The notes beneath the pieces were generated by a model. That model made no database searches. It had not been told where the DNA came from and saw only the letters and a list, made by a program, of their open reading frames with translations. Position numbers and translations under genes: made by a program. A stretch of DNA of 64,000 bases, taken from Agrobacterium vitis (lineage in GTDB: Bacteria > Pseudomonadota > Alphaproteobacteria > Rhizobiales > Rhizobiaceae). Shown here piece after piece: positions 33,537-41,941 of this stretch (position 1 is its first letter; the number at the start of each line of letters is the position of its first letter). Location of the stretch: positions 1,966,501 through 2,030,500 of the forward strand of contig NZ_AP023272.1 in the NCBI RefSeq assembly GCF_013426735.1. Direction: 5' to 3'.

Positions 33537-35030
33537 TTAGATATCAACCAATTTAAAAAAGCCGATGCGCTGAAGCTTTCCGGTTGGGCCTTTTGGCAGC
33601 TCTTTAAGAAAAATTATCTTCTTTGGAACCTTGAAGTCGGCGAGGCGCGCAGAAGCGAAGGCACGTATTGAACTTTCTGTTTCTATCGCCCCTTCACTTA
33701 GAACTATCGCCACACCAACTTCCTCGCCAAGCGTATCGTGAGGATATGCAAACGTACAGACCTGTTCAATCGCCGGATGTTCGATCAAAATGTCATCAAC
33801 CTCCCTTGGGGAGATCTTTTCGCCGCCTCGATTTATTATTTCTTTGATGCGGCCCGTAAGGTGTAGATAGCCGTCGGCGTCTAAAAAACCTTCGTCGCCT
33901 GTTTTAAACCAGCCATCTATGAATGCGGCACTATTGATAGCTTCCGAGGCGTCGTATCTATCGAGCACCGTTGCGCCCTTGATGCAGACTTCACCGATGG
34001 TTCCTGGTTCTAACGAGACACCTGACAGTGAAAGTATACCAACATGTACAGCTGCTGAAAGGCCGACCGAGCTGGCTTTCCTAGTCGCCGGTGGTAATGG
34101 ATTTGATGAAATTTGGTGGGCCGCCTCGGTCATTCCGTATGCTTCAATTAATGGACATCCGAACTTCCTCTCAACCGCTTGCATAACTCGGGGAGGCATA
34201 GGAGAAGATGAAGAACGTATAAATCTCAATTTCTTACCGATATCTCGCGCATCGTTGTCTCCCACGCGCGCAACAATTGCTTGATGCATCGTGGGGACTG
34301 CGGTGAACCAGGTCGGGGTATTCTCCCTAGCCCATTGCGTGAACTTGAAAACGTTGAAGCCGGGCGTACACGAGATCGAACCGCCGCTTTGGAGCGATGA
34401 TAAAAGCGCACCGACAAGGCCGTGTATATGAAAAAGAGGCATGATATTGAGACAGCAGTCTTCGTCGCTTAATCTCAACGAGCTTGCAATGTTTTTCGCG
34501 GAAAGCAATAATTTTTCTTTGGAAAGAGGAACCATCTTTGGCCGAGATGTAGTTCCCGACGTGTGCAGGATTAGAGAAATGTCCGCTGGTACGGCGTCGC
34601 TTTTGGTACGTTCATTGATTTGAGGTTGGCCATGTATATCGAAGGTACCCGCAGCGTCCCGGCGGGGCTGTAAGTGAATCATTGGAATTCGCAGTTCAGC
34701 GGCGGCGGCTTCGGCAGCTGCGTTACTAAATTCGTGAACTAGAAGCGCTGTTGCACCAAGATCGCTGAGATAAAACTTGAATTCTTCCTTTCTGTAGGCC
34801 GGGTTTAAAGGTGCGGCGATGGCAAAATTGGCAACGGAGAGAAAAGCAGTAGCCATTTCAGGCCCGTTTGGTAGTACTATCGCAATGCGATCCGTACCGC
34901 TGTATCCTAGGGAGCGAAAACGATCATTTTGAGAAATGATGTGGTTTCGTAGAGCGCCATAGGTCAGGCTATTTCTGCCTGGCGCTTTAATTGCAGTCGC
35001 ATTTGGACTGCCAACCAGCACTTCTAGCAT
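33537..35030 (-). CDS. acyl-AMP ligase / acyl-CoA synthetase (ANL superfamily)
   Basis: A 497-residue protein from ATG 35030 (GAGGG SD seven nt upstream); the frame is open further up to 35123 but without SD. Core motifs are LILHTSGTTSRPKMVPLSK (P-loop), EAYGMTEAAH, WFKTGDEGFLDADGYL, GRIKEIINRGGEKISP, and the C-terminal adenylation Lys in LPKGPTGKLQRIG. Closest in general look to oxalate-CoA ligase/fatty acyl-CoA synthetases. It is the first gene of the operon and would activate a carboxylic acid, perhaps an acyl cap or the product itself. No carrier protein gene is seen nearby. Confidence 0.85.
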   Translation of the reverse strand: MLEVLVGSPNATAIKAPGRNSLTYGALRNHIISQNDRFRSLGYSGTDRIAIVLPNGPEMATAFLSVANFAIAAPLNPAYRKEEFKFYLSDLGATALLVHEFSNAAAEAAAAELRIPMIHLQPRRDAAGTFDIHGQPQINERTKSDAVPADISLILHTSGTTSRPKMVPLSKEKLLLSAKNIASSLRLSDEDCCLNIMPLFHIHGLVGALLSSLQSGGSISCTPGFNVFKFTQWARENTPTWFTAVPTMHQAIVARVGDNDARDIGKKLRFIRSSSSPMPPRVMQAVERKFGCPLIEAYGMTEAAHQISSNPLPPATRKASSVGLSAAVHVGILSLSGVSLEPGTIGEVCIKGATVLDRYDASEAINSAAFIDGWFKTGDEGFLDADGYLHLTGRIKEIINRGGEKISPREVDDILIEHPAIEQVCTFAYPHDTLGEEVGVAIVLSEGAIETESSIRAFASARLADFKVPKKIIFLKELPKGPTGKLQRIGFFKLVDI

Positions 35031-35817
35031 GCAGTGTCCCTCAATCAGGTGATACATACAACACGCAAAGTAGGTTGAATCCTTTTGCTGTGCAATAAAC
35101 TTTATTGCTTTTGCGCTTACCAACGAGATGGGGCTCGTCGTTTGGCTAATGATGATCAGGAAGTAGAACTACAGAATTGCGTGATCCGCTGCCTTTTTTC
35201 AAAGGCAATGCGGTGATGCCTGGGGCCATAAGCCCCGGTGGGGGAGTTCAATGTTCAGAATTGGGAAAACTAGTCCCGGCGCTCAAGCAGCAGCTCTCTG
35301 AACGGTTCTGATATGACTGGGGACTGTGAGGAATTTCGCGTACGGGGATGCATAATGGTATGAAGGAGACCCTTCATGGCATGACGGAAAGAAGCGATTA
35401 TCCCGGACGCGATAGTTGATTTAATTGCTCGGCGGGGCTGACGCCAAGACCGTTTTTGAGGGCGGTGCTAGCTTTTGCGCGCGGGCCGTGTTGTATCCTG
35501 TGGTACAGCCGAGTGAACTCGTGCTCACCGCTTAGGGAAACATATCAACGAGATAACTCAAGAGACACTGCAGGTCACCGGGTCGCTTCCTTTCAAGGCG
35601 GGCCACTTCTGCTGCTGTCTCTAGTCCTAGAGCTATGCGTCGCCTTCCGTGGCCAGTTTCAACGAGCGCCTCAGCTATAACGTGTATTTGGCATCGAGGC
35701 TGGTCGAGAAATGCTTCAGAAATGCGGTGGCTTAGAGAATGTGGCCGCACCTTACGTCCAAAAGTAGCGCTGCGGCCGAAGCTTTTTCTATAGAAGGAAA
35801 ATGGCTATGTCTGTCGA
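35031..35817. other. 787-bp intergenic region, operon upstream region with possible IS relic
   Basis: It holds no convincing gene. It must contain the promoter of the minus-strand operon (near 35031-35200), but no clean -35/-10 pair is called. Around 35391-35470 the plus strand reads IIPDAIVDLIARRG and, after a frameshift, ADAKTVFEGGA, which recalls the N-terminus of IS256-type transposases. This is a weak match. The remaining short ORFs on both strands are not recognised. Confidence 0.35.
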
Positions 35818-37773
35818 TTAATGCCGTCCGCGCCTGATTATGCGTCGCTGCGCTTGGGCGGCGTCAAGTTTTGCCAGAACCTCGGCCGCATAAGCTTCCG
35901 CGTCACCACGTGTCCGGATGGTGGCTGCCTTCGCCTGAATAGCTGCTATAGCAGTGGGTGACTGGTCGGAAAGTTCGGCGTCGGCTTTACGCAAAGTGGC
36001 AACTGCACCCGCGAGGTTGCCACGTTCGGGAAGGTTTTGCCCCAATGTAATCGCTCTTTCTGCGACGGTCCGCACCTGCCCGATGGAACTGGCTGAGGGG
36101 ATCGGGGCTGGAGGCGCCTGCAAAGTTCGCGCGGAAGTCAAACTGATGTTTCCGAGCGGGGAGTTTGCTGCTGCATCACGATTTGTAAGCGGCGCAAGGC
36201 CCCAAAGATCTTCCAATAGCTTAGGCACGGAAGAATGATCGTAGGTGTTATGATCGACCGTGCCCTGCGGGATGAGCGGTGAGACTAGTACCGCGGGCAC
36301 ACGTACTCCCAGTGTCGTAAAATCGAATCCATGGGTGTTGTAGCCGTAGTTTGGATTATCACCGGGCGCAGTCGCGGTTCCATTCTCAGGGCTGACGGAG
36401 TCGTAGTATCCGCCATGTTCGTCGTAGATGACGACCAACAAGCTGGTGTCCCAATAGGGCGAGTTTCGGATTGCCGAATATACGGCGGCGAGTAGATGCT
36501 CGCCGCCGTATGGATCATCCATCGGATGTTGCGAGGAGCCGCCTTGATAGGTCCCGCCTGTGATATCTCCATAGTGGGGTTCGATGAACGTATAGGGATA
36601 AGGATAAGGCCCCTGCAGATCAGCTGCAAAATTCTGCAAGGAGTTAAAATCCCCCAACGTCACGCCGGATAGCGATGATACTTGCGGGACTGAGCCTAGA
36701 ATGGAGCCGGCTGCGGGATCGTCGCTGTAGAGGCTAAGATGTGACGAATTGGCGTCTCTGTAGAAACGATAGGGGATCCCTTGCGATGCCAAGCGTTGGT
36801 AGATGGATCCGTTGGGGTACTTAAACCCGAGACCAGGGAGTTCCCAACCCGCCATTTGAGCGGAACCGGGGCTATCGTCGAAGCCGGAGGACGAAGCGCC
36901 GTGGAGAAAGAAACGGTTCGGCCACGTGGGTCCGGGTAGCGACGAATACCAGTGATCGCAAACGCCAAACTGTGACGCCAGCCACCCCAAAACTGGGAGC
37001 TGCGTCGGCGTGTCGAAAGCGTTCATGATATATTGAATCTGGTTCGCTGCCGGAGGTATATGGGGATCTTCGGTAGTTGATGTGGCATAGCTTGCGGCGA
37101 AACCGGAATTATCGATCGCAGGATAGGCCTGGCCGCTCTCGAAGGTCGCACCGGGACCCGCCAGTTGCGTGACGACATCATCGAATTCATGCCCCGGATC
37201 GGTCGGCATGCTCAGCGGTGCGCCCGACTGAACGTGATAAGTCGTCCCGTTATATTCATTGTAATTAGCCGCGGTTGCGGCGGTAATACCCGGAATGCCC
37301 GACATCGCGAGCATATTATCGAAGGAATGGTTTTCCAGCATTACTACGAACACATGGCTGATGGGCTTGGCCACAGCGGGGGTGAGGCGCGTCATGCCAT
37401 TTGTGCAGCCGCTGGACTTGAGCGCCACGTTGAACGTCGATGTGTCGACTGAAAGGGTGATCGACTGGCTCGCGTCGGCATGCTGGAGTTGGCATTCCTT
37501 CCAGTATGGATCGGTCACGGAGCCGCTGCTGACATAGAGTCCGGCTTGGGGACCTGACCGTACGAATAACATAACTGACCAGTAATCCAATATTCCTTGG
37601 GTACCGAGGCCGGTTTCGAAAAGGACCTTGAGCGGGCCGGCCGTTGCTCCAACGCCGACCGCCCAGCTCCCACGTTGGATCCCGTTGCTACTGTTCTGAT
37701 GGAATAGCACGATATCGGCGTCTTGCCCGGTATTATTCGTGATACTGATGTTCGCATATTGCTGTGTGGTCAT
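35818..37773 (-). CDS. phospholipase C / phosphoesterase family protein
   Basis: A 651-residue protein of the PF04185 phosphoesterase family (non-haemolytic PLC, AcpA). An N-terminal beta domain (residues 1-125, ANISITNNTGQDADIVLF) precedes the catalytic domain: FVVMLENHSFDNML (metal-binding Asn/nucleophile region), VPVLGWLASQFGVCDHWYSS-like segment, VIYDEHGGYYDSV, and DHNTYDHSSVPKLLE. A C-terminal helical Ala-rich tail follows. There is no Sec or Tat signal peptide, so secretion would need another route. It is followed 61 nt downstream by a PI-PLC-like gene on the same strand. The pair suggests lipid attack as island cargo. Confidence 0.82.
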   Translation of the reverse strand: MTTQQYANISITNNTGQDADIVLFHQNSSNGIQRGSWAVGVGATAGPLKVLFETGLGTQGILDYWSVMLFVRSGPQAGLYVSSGSVTDPYWKECQLQHADASQSITLSVDTSTFNVALKSSGCTNGMTRLTPAVAKPISHVFVVMLENHSFDNMLAMSGIPGITAATAANYNEYNGTTYHVQSGAPLSMPTDPGHEFDDVVTQLAGPGATFESGQAYPAIDNSGFAASYATSTTEDPHIPPAANQIQYIMNAFDTPTQLPVLGWLASQFGVCDHWYSSLPGPTWPNRFFLHGASSSGFDDSPGSAQMAGWELPGLGFKYPNGSIYQRLASQGIPYRFYRDANSSHLSLYSDDPAAGSILGSVPQVSSLSGVTLGDFNSLQNFAADLQGPYPYPYTFIEPHYGDITGGTYQGGSSQHPMDDPYGGEHLLAAVYSAIRNSPYWDTSLLVVIYDEHGGYYDSVSPENGTATAPGDNPNYGYNTHGFDFTTLGVRVPAVLVSPLIPQGTVDHNTYDHSSVPKLLEDLWGLAPLTNRDAAANSPLGNISLTSARTLQAPPAPIPSASSIGQVRTVAERAITLGQNLPERGNLAGAVATLRKADAELSDQSPTAIAAIQAKAATIRTRGDAEAYAAEVLAKLDAAQAQRRIIRRGRH

Positions 37774-37834
37774 GTCTATTACTCCCTATATGCTCGTCGG
37801 CGATGATCATCGCACCGAGCAATTGAACCGTGTT

Positions 37835-39286
37835 TCAATTCGAGGATTGACTGGCTGCACAGCGTTGAGCCGTCAGTACACTGGCGACGCAACCCGATAG
37901 TGCATTGTCGACAAAATCGTTGAGCAACACGAGGAGGTTGGCATCGGACAAGGCAGTGACATTCTCGAGTAGCCAAGGATAAGTGTTCGAATCCATCATC
38001 GGCTTGGTGGACATGAGTGGGTTGTAAGCATTGCTCATCGAATCTGCCAAAGCGATGACGTTTTTGACGACGTTTTGGCCCGTCGCGGTAGCCTGAAGTT
38101 GCAGTACGGTGTAATCACTTGTTTGCCCGGACTTTGTCATCGCCTTCAAGGCGTCCATAATTACCTGCGGATCTGTGGTCTCATACGCGTCGCTATAGGA
38201 ATCGTATTTTGTCGCCGGGTACCAATTCAATGACGGTTGATTGAGGAAGAACAATCGTTTGTTGGCCTGAATCAGATCTGCGTAACGGGTTGCGAGATCT
38301 CCAGCCGAACCGACTTGAATGGATTCTGCATTGGTGCTTTGTTGCGCAGCGGCAAATCTGGTCTGAAGCGTTGCTGCACTCGGATCCATGGTCGTGTGGT
38401 CGTTGAATCCCGCTGTTCCAAGGCTGATTACAACGATTTCCGAGGGATTTGCGACGAGCCAGGCCAGCACGTCCTTGAAGAACGAATCCAACTGTTGACC
38501 GGGTATCACGTTATGGATGTGATAGATGTCGTCCAGGATAGGTCTGATTTGCGAAGGCGCGTAACCCGGTCTGAAATCGAAATAACGGCATCCCAGGTTG
38601 AGCATGGTCTGGATGTTGTCTTTCTGGGTGACCGCTTCGCCAATAATGACTCCTTTTAATTGGACTGCTGCAAGACCTGATAGAATGGTGGCACCTGGAA
38701 TCCATCCTAGAAAGGCCGCAACCAGAGCCGCAACGCCGGTCGCCGAATTGCATAGTGTGTTCACCTGGGTCAGGTCGAACATGCCTGCATCATGTGCTCC
38801 AGGAAGAACGAAGCTTGCAAACGGAGCGTTTTTTACGGCGGGATTGGTGGAAGCTAGTGTTCCCATCCAACTTTGCTGCGATCCGGTGAGGTAGGCGTAA
38901 ATTTGGTCCTGGTTGGTCAGGCCGGTCCTACTGCCTGTTCCAGCATCGAACATGCCGTATGAGAAGGCGAAGTCCGGGCCAATAATCGACGGTGTGTTCA
39001 TCATGTTGTCGAGCGGACCACTGGTATTACCCGTCACAGCATTAATGCTTTCCTCGAATGATTGAGCCGGGTCCGTTGTCGTTGAGAATAAGAACGAACC
39101 GTAGGGGCTAAGACCAAAGTTCAAAGTGATCTGGCAATTGCCTTTGGTTATCATCGGCGAGCTGCCGACAGCGATTGGCGCAAGCGCCCAACTTCCGTTG
39201 GTGTTCTTGGCCTCCGCATGAAGGCTCGAGGTAGAGGAGTTCACGAGGTAATAGTCGACACCCTTGCTTGTCATAGGCTCTCCCAT
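37835..39286 (-). CDS. PI-PLC X-domain-like phosphodiesterase
   Basis: A 483-residue protein. Residues about 1-150 are a beta-rich N-terminal domain similar in type to that of the neighbouring phospholipase. The PI-PLC-like domain follows: FVLPGAHDAGMF with the first catalytic His, DNIQTMLNLGCRYFDFRPG, and DIYHIHNVIPGQQLDSFF with the second His, then EIVVISLGTAG. Both His are retained, so activity on a phosphoinositide-like or other glycerophospholipid is plausible. No signal peptide is visible (starts MGEPMTSKGVDYYLV). It is upstream of the PLC gene and probably in one operon with it. Confidence 0.75.
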   Translation of the reverse strand: MGEPMTSKGVDYYLVNSSTSSLHAEAKNTNGSWALAPIAVGSSPMITKGNCQITLNFGLSPYGSFLFSTTTDPAQSFEESINAVTGNTSGPLDNMMNTPSIIGPDFAFSYGMFDAGTGSRTGLTNQDQIYAYLTGSQQSWMGTLASTNPAVKNAPFASFVLPGAHDAGMFDLTQVNTLCNSATGVAALVAAFLGWIPGATILSGLAAVQLKGVIIGEAVTQKDNIQTMLNLGCRYFDFRPGYAPSQIRPILDDIYHIHNVIPGQQLDSFFKDVLAWLVANPSEIVVISLGTAGFNDHTTMDPSAATLQTRFAAAQQSTNAESIQVGSAGDLATRYADLIQANKRLFFLNQPSLNWYPATKYDSYSDAYETTDPQVIMDALKAMTKSGQTSDYTVLQLQATATGQNVVKNVIALADSMSNAYNPLMSTKPMMDSNTYPWLLENVTALSDANLLVLLNDFVDNALSGCVASVLTAQRCAASQSSN

Positions 39287-39742
39287 TTACAGCAAAATTA
39301 CCACACTACTTACCTACACGAGAATTATAATAAATAATATACCATGAATTGAAATAAATTAGTGAATTTCAGCCAAAAACACGAATCTAGAGGCCTATTG
39401 CCTTCATGACTTGAGAAGGGCCGATCGCAAATTTCCCGCTTAGCGGCGCTGTTTAGTTCCGCTTCGAAATGATCCATGGTTCCACTTGGTCTGATCCAGT
39501 CCGCTCCTAAACATGCTTGAATGAGCTTGTTGAAAGAGGTGGGACTGGCTCTTTATGTCTGGCTCTATTATTCGGGCGATGAAGTCTCGAGAGGAGATAT
39601 CAGTGTTTCCACAGCGGACCATTTCTGTGGAAATCATTTTACAATTCAGACTTGACACCCTTGGAACCATTAGGCAATTTGGCGCAGTATTTTACAGGGG
39701 ATTGTTGGCTATTTAGATGTTTTAAATAGCTATACGACCGGC
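39287..39742. other. 456-bp AT-rich region at the right end of the island
   Basis: No gene is recognised. It should carry the promoter of the phospholipase pair, near 39290-39360 where the sequence is very AT-rich. The 76-codon minus-strand ORF at 39440-39670 has no RBS or recognisable motif and is not called. Confidence 0.5.
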
Positions 39743-39789
39743 CTCTTAATCAGCGGGTCGTAGGTTCGAACCCTACATCACCCACCATT
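39743..39789 (+). repeat. att direct repeat, 3' half of tRNA-Lys(CTT), right copy
   Basis: Identical over 47 bp to 16976-17022. Identity starts at CTCTTAATCAG and stops right after CCACCATT, with different bases on both sides. The 5' half of tRNA-Lys is not present here. It marks the distal end of the island. The intact tRNA gene is expected to the left of the window. Confidence 0.9.
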
Positions 39790-40049
39790 CTCTTTTATTA
39801 AAGTTCAGTTGTGAACTCATTAGCCTCGGACGTGAGGCAATGCTCTTGGTGTTGATTTCGTCAAACGATATCTGACGGACGCAGACAAGCTCATACAAAC
39901 GATTTTTCTGAAACGAATCTGTGATCCGCTTATGTTCTCATGTAGCGATTGTTTTTCTCGTTTTGTTCACATTTATTCCTTGTATTCATCCAAAAATGGC
40001 TGTGGATTCCTGTGGATAACTTTTATCGGGAATGTCTGATTCCGGCTGG

Positions 40050-40838
40050 TTAAGCCGGGATGTTCAGCCTGGATTGCGGCAGAACGAAAGGAAGATGGGT
40101 CGGCGCGCGGCTGACCGTTCCACTCAGTCCATAGACGGAGGCGATGATGTCGTCGCGGATGACCGTTTGCGGCGGACCCTCGGCAATCAACTGACCACCA
40201 TCCAGCACGATCAGACTGTCGGCGAATTCTGCTGCGAGGTTGAGGTCGTGCAGAACCGCAAGCACCATGCCGCCCTCAGCGGCAAAGGTGCGGGCGATTT
40301 CCAGAACGGAAATTTGGTGAGTCAGGTCCAGGCTTGAGGTTGGTTCATCGAGAAACAGAGCGTGTGGGCCGGTTTCATCGACCGCTGTTGGCAGTTGCGC
40401 CAGGACGCGGGCAAATTGTACCCTTTGTTGTTCGCCGCCAGACAAGGCCTGATAGGGGCGCGCTTCAAAGGTTGAGAGGCCCACCCGTGCCAGCGCCTGT
40501 CTTGCAGCCTGCATCGGTCGGGCGGTGCCTGAAGCCATGGCACCCATCCGCACAACTTCCAGGGCTGTAAACGGAAACGAAAGGCTGGTGCTTTGCGGCA
40601 GGACGCCACGCCTGCGTGCTAGATATTGAGGTTTCAGGCTGGTGATATCCTGACCGTCATAGGCAATCTTGCCGCTGTCGGCCCTCAGGTCGCCGCAGAG
40701 CAGTTTCAGCAAGGTTGACTTGCCCGCGCCGTTTGGACCGATAATGACGGTGAAGCGACCCGGTACAAGGCGCAGGCTGATCCTGTCCAGCAACAAACGC
40801 CCGTGCCGGTGCAATGTCAGATTTTCTGCGGTTATCAT
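40050..40838 (-). CDS. hmuV: heme ABC transporter ATP-binding protein HmuV
   Basis: A 262-residue ABC ATPase: Walker A IIGPNGAGKSTLLKLL, Q-loop region PQSTSLSFPFTALEVVRMG, signature LSGGEQQRVQFARVLAQL, Walker B ALFLDEPTSSLDL and H-loop LAVLHDLNLAAEF. The FecE/HmuV-type sequence and its place after a heme-type permease and binding protein define the role: energising heme import across the inner membrane. It ends the hmuTUV operon, 29 nt after hmuU. Confidence 0.92.
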   Translation of the reverse strand: MITAENLTLHRHGRLLLDRISLRLVPGRFTVIIGPNGAGKSTLLKLLCGDLRADSGKIAYDGQDITSLKPQYLARRRGVLPQSTSLSFPFTALEVVRMGAMASGTARPMQAARQALARVGLSTFEARPYQALSGGEQQRVQFARVLAQLPTAVDETGPHALFLDEPTSSLDLTHQISVLEIARTFAAEGGMVLAVLHDLNLAAEFADSLIVLDGGQLIAEGPPQTVIRDDIIASVYGLSGTVSRAPTHLPFVLPQSRLNIPA

Positions 40839-40867
40839 GGTGTGCTCGCTTTGCCTTTTTGGATGCT

Positions 40868-41941
40868 CTAATTTTCCATCATGCCGCGTCCACTTTTACC
40901 GAGCAGCAAGAGCAGAAACACCGGCGCGCCGATCAGTGCTGTGACGATGCCGATCGGCAGTTCCGCCGGTGCAACAATGGTGCGGGCAAGGCTGTCTGCT
41001 ATCAGCAGCAGGCTTGCGCCACCCAGTGCGGAGGCTGGCAGGAGGAAGCGGTGCGATGGTCCAATGGCCATGCGCAGCAGATGCGGGACGACGATGCCGA
41101 TAAAGGCAATCGAACCAGCCACGGCCACAGCGGCTCCACAAGCTGCGGCAACGATCAGCACGCTGACGCGTTTCAAGCGCTCTACTGGAATTCCCATGTG
41201 AAAAGCAGCGGCATCACCCAGCACGAGCGCGTCCAGTCCACGCGCAATGAAGGATACGCTGGCAAGCGCACCTAGAATGAAGGGTGCGATTGACGCGGCC
41301 TTGGCATAGGTCGCCCCGCCCAGCGATCCCAGGTTCCAGAAGGTGATGTCGCGCAAGGCCCGGTCGTCGGCCATGAAGATCAGCAGGCCCGTTGCGGCCA
41401 TGCTGAGGGCGCCGATGGCAATGCCTGATAGTACCAGTGCGATGGTCGAGGTTTGGCCGCCACGGGTGGCGATGGCATAGAGCAGGGCGGTGTTGAGCAG
41501 GGCGCCGCAAAACGCCATGATCGGCAGGAATTCATCTCCAAGGGCCGTTTGCAGCGGTAAAAGCAGGCCGGGGCCAAGCACGATGGCCGCCACTGCGGCA
41601 AGGCTGGCCCCGGAGGTGATGCCGACAATGCCAGGGTCGGCCAACGGGTTGCGAAACAGTCCCTGCATCATCGCCCCGGAAAGTCCGAGACCCGCGCCCA
41701 CCAGGACACCCATCAAGGTGCGGGGCAGGCGGACCGCCTCCAGCACAATACGATCCTGCTGCGCCAGCGCGCCATGCCCGGAGAGATATGTAATCAGATC
41801 GCTCAAGCCAACCCCGGTCGGCCCGCTGATCAGCGAGACGAAGCAGGCCGTTGTAAGCAGTGCCGCCAGTAGAAGCACGGCTGTCATGCCACGGCGCGAG
41901 CGGTCACCCGTCGATGCTGGTAGGGTCACAGCAATCGTCAC
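40868..41941 (-). CDS. hmuU: heme ABC transporter permease HmuU
   Basis: A 357-residue FecCD/BtuC-family permease with about ten membrane helices. It has the family motifs LGLSGAMMQGLFRNPLADPGIVGITSGASLAA and GSIAFIGIVVPHLLRM, and ends in a typical AELPIGIVTALIGAPVFLLLL. It overlaps hmuT by 4 bp (ATGA). With HmuT and HmuV it forms the heme importer of the inner membrane. Confidence 0.92.
   Translation of the reverse strand: MTIAVTLPASTGDRSRRGMTAVLLLAALLTTACFVSLISGPTGVGLSDLITYLSGHGALAQQDRIVLEAVRLPRTLMGVLVGAGLGLSGAMMQGLFRNPLADPGIVGITSGASLAAVAAIVLGPGLLLPLQTALGDEFLPIMAFCGALLNTALLYAIATRGGQTSTIALVLSGIAIGALSMAATGLLIFMADDRALRDITFWNLGSLGGATYAKAASIAPFILGALASVSFIARGLDALVLGDAAAFHMGIPVERLKRVSVLIVAAACGAAVAVAGSIAFIGIVVPHLLRMAIGPSHRFLLPASALGGASLLLIADSLARTIVAPAELPIGIVTALIGAPVFLLLLLGKSGRGMMEN

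Larger units (their letters stand above)
16976..39789. mobile_element. 22.8-kb genomic island at a tRNA-Lys att site
   Basis: It is bounded by the 47-bp tRNA-Lys repeat. The left end carries a tyrosine integrase (truncated), as in standard tRNA-targeting islands. Contents are IS3, a drmB pseudogene interrupted by IS630, a biosynthetic operon and two phospholipase-like genes. Core heme-uptake genes begin shortly after the right repeat. The integrase is broken, so the island is probably no longer self-mobile. No conjugation or replication gene is seen. Confidence 0.8.

Noticed and set aside
21328..35030. LanB/PEARL, YcaO, radical SAM, ThiF-like, LanM or RRE-containing protein in the cluster
   Set aside because: I looked for their motifs in each gene product and found none; the cluster cannot be assigned to a known RiPP class.
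39440..39670. 76-codon minus-strand ORF at the island end
   Set aside because: Low-complexity translation without RBS or motif.
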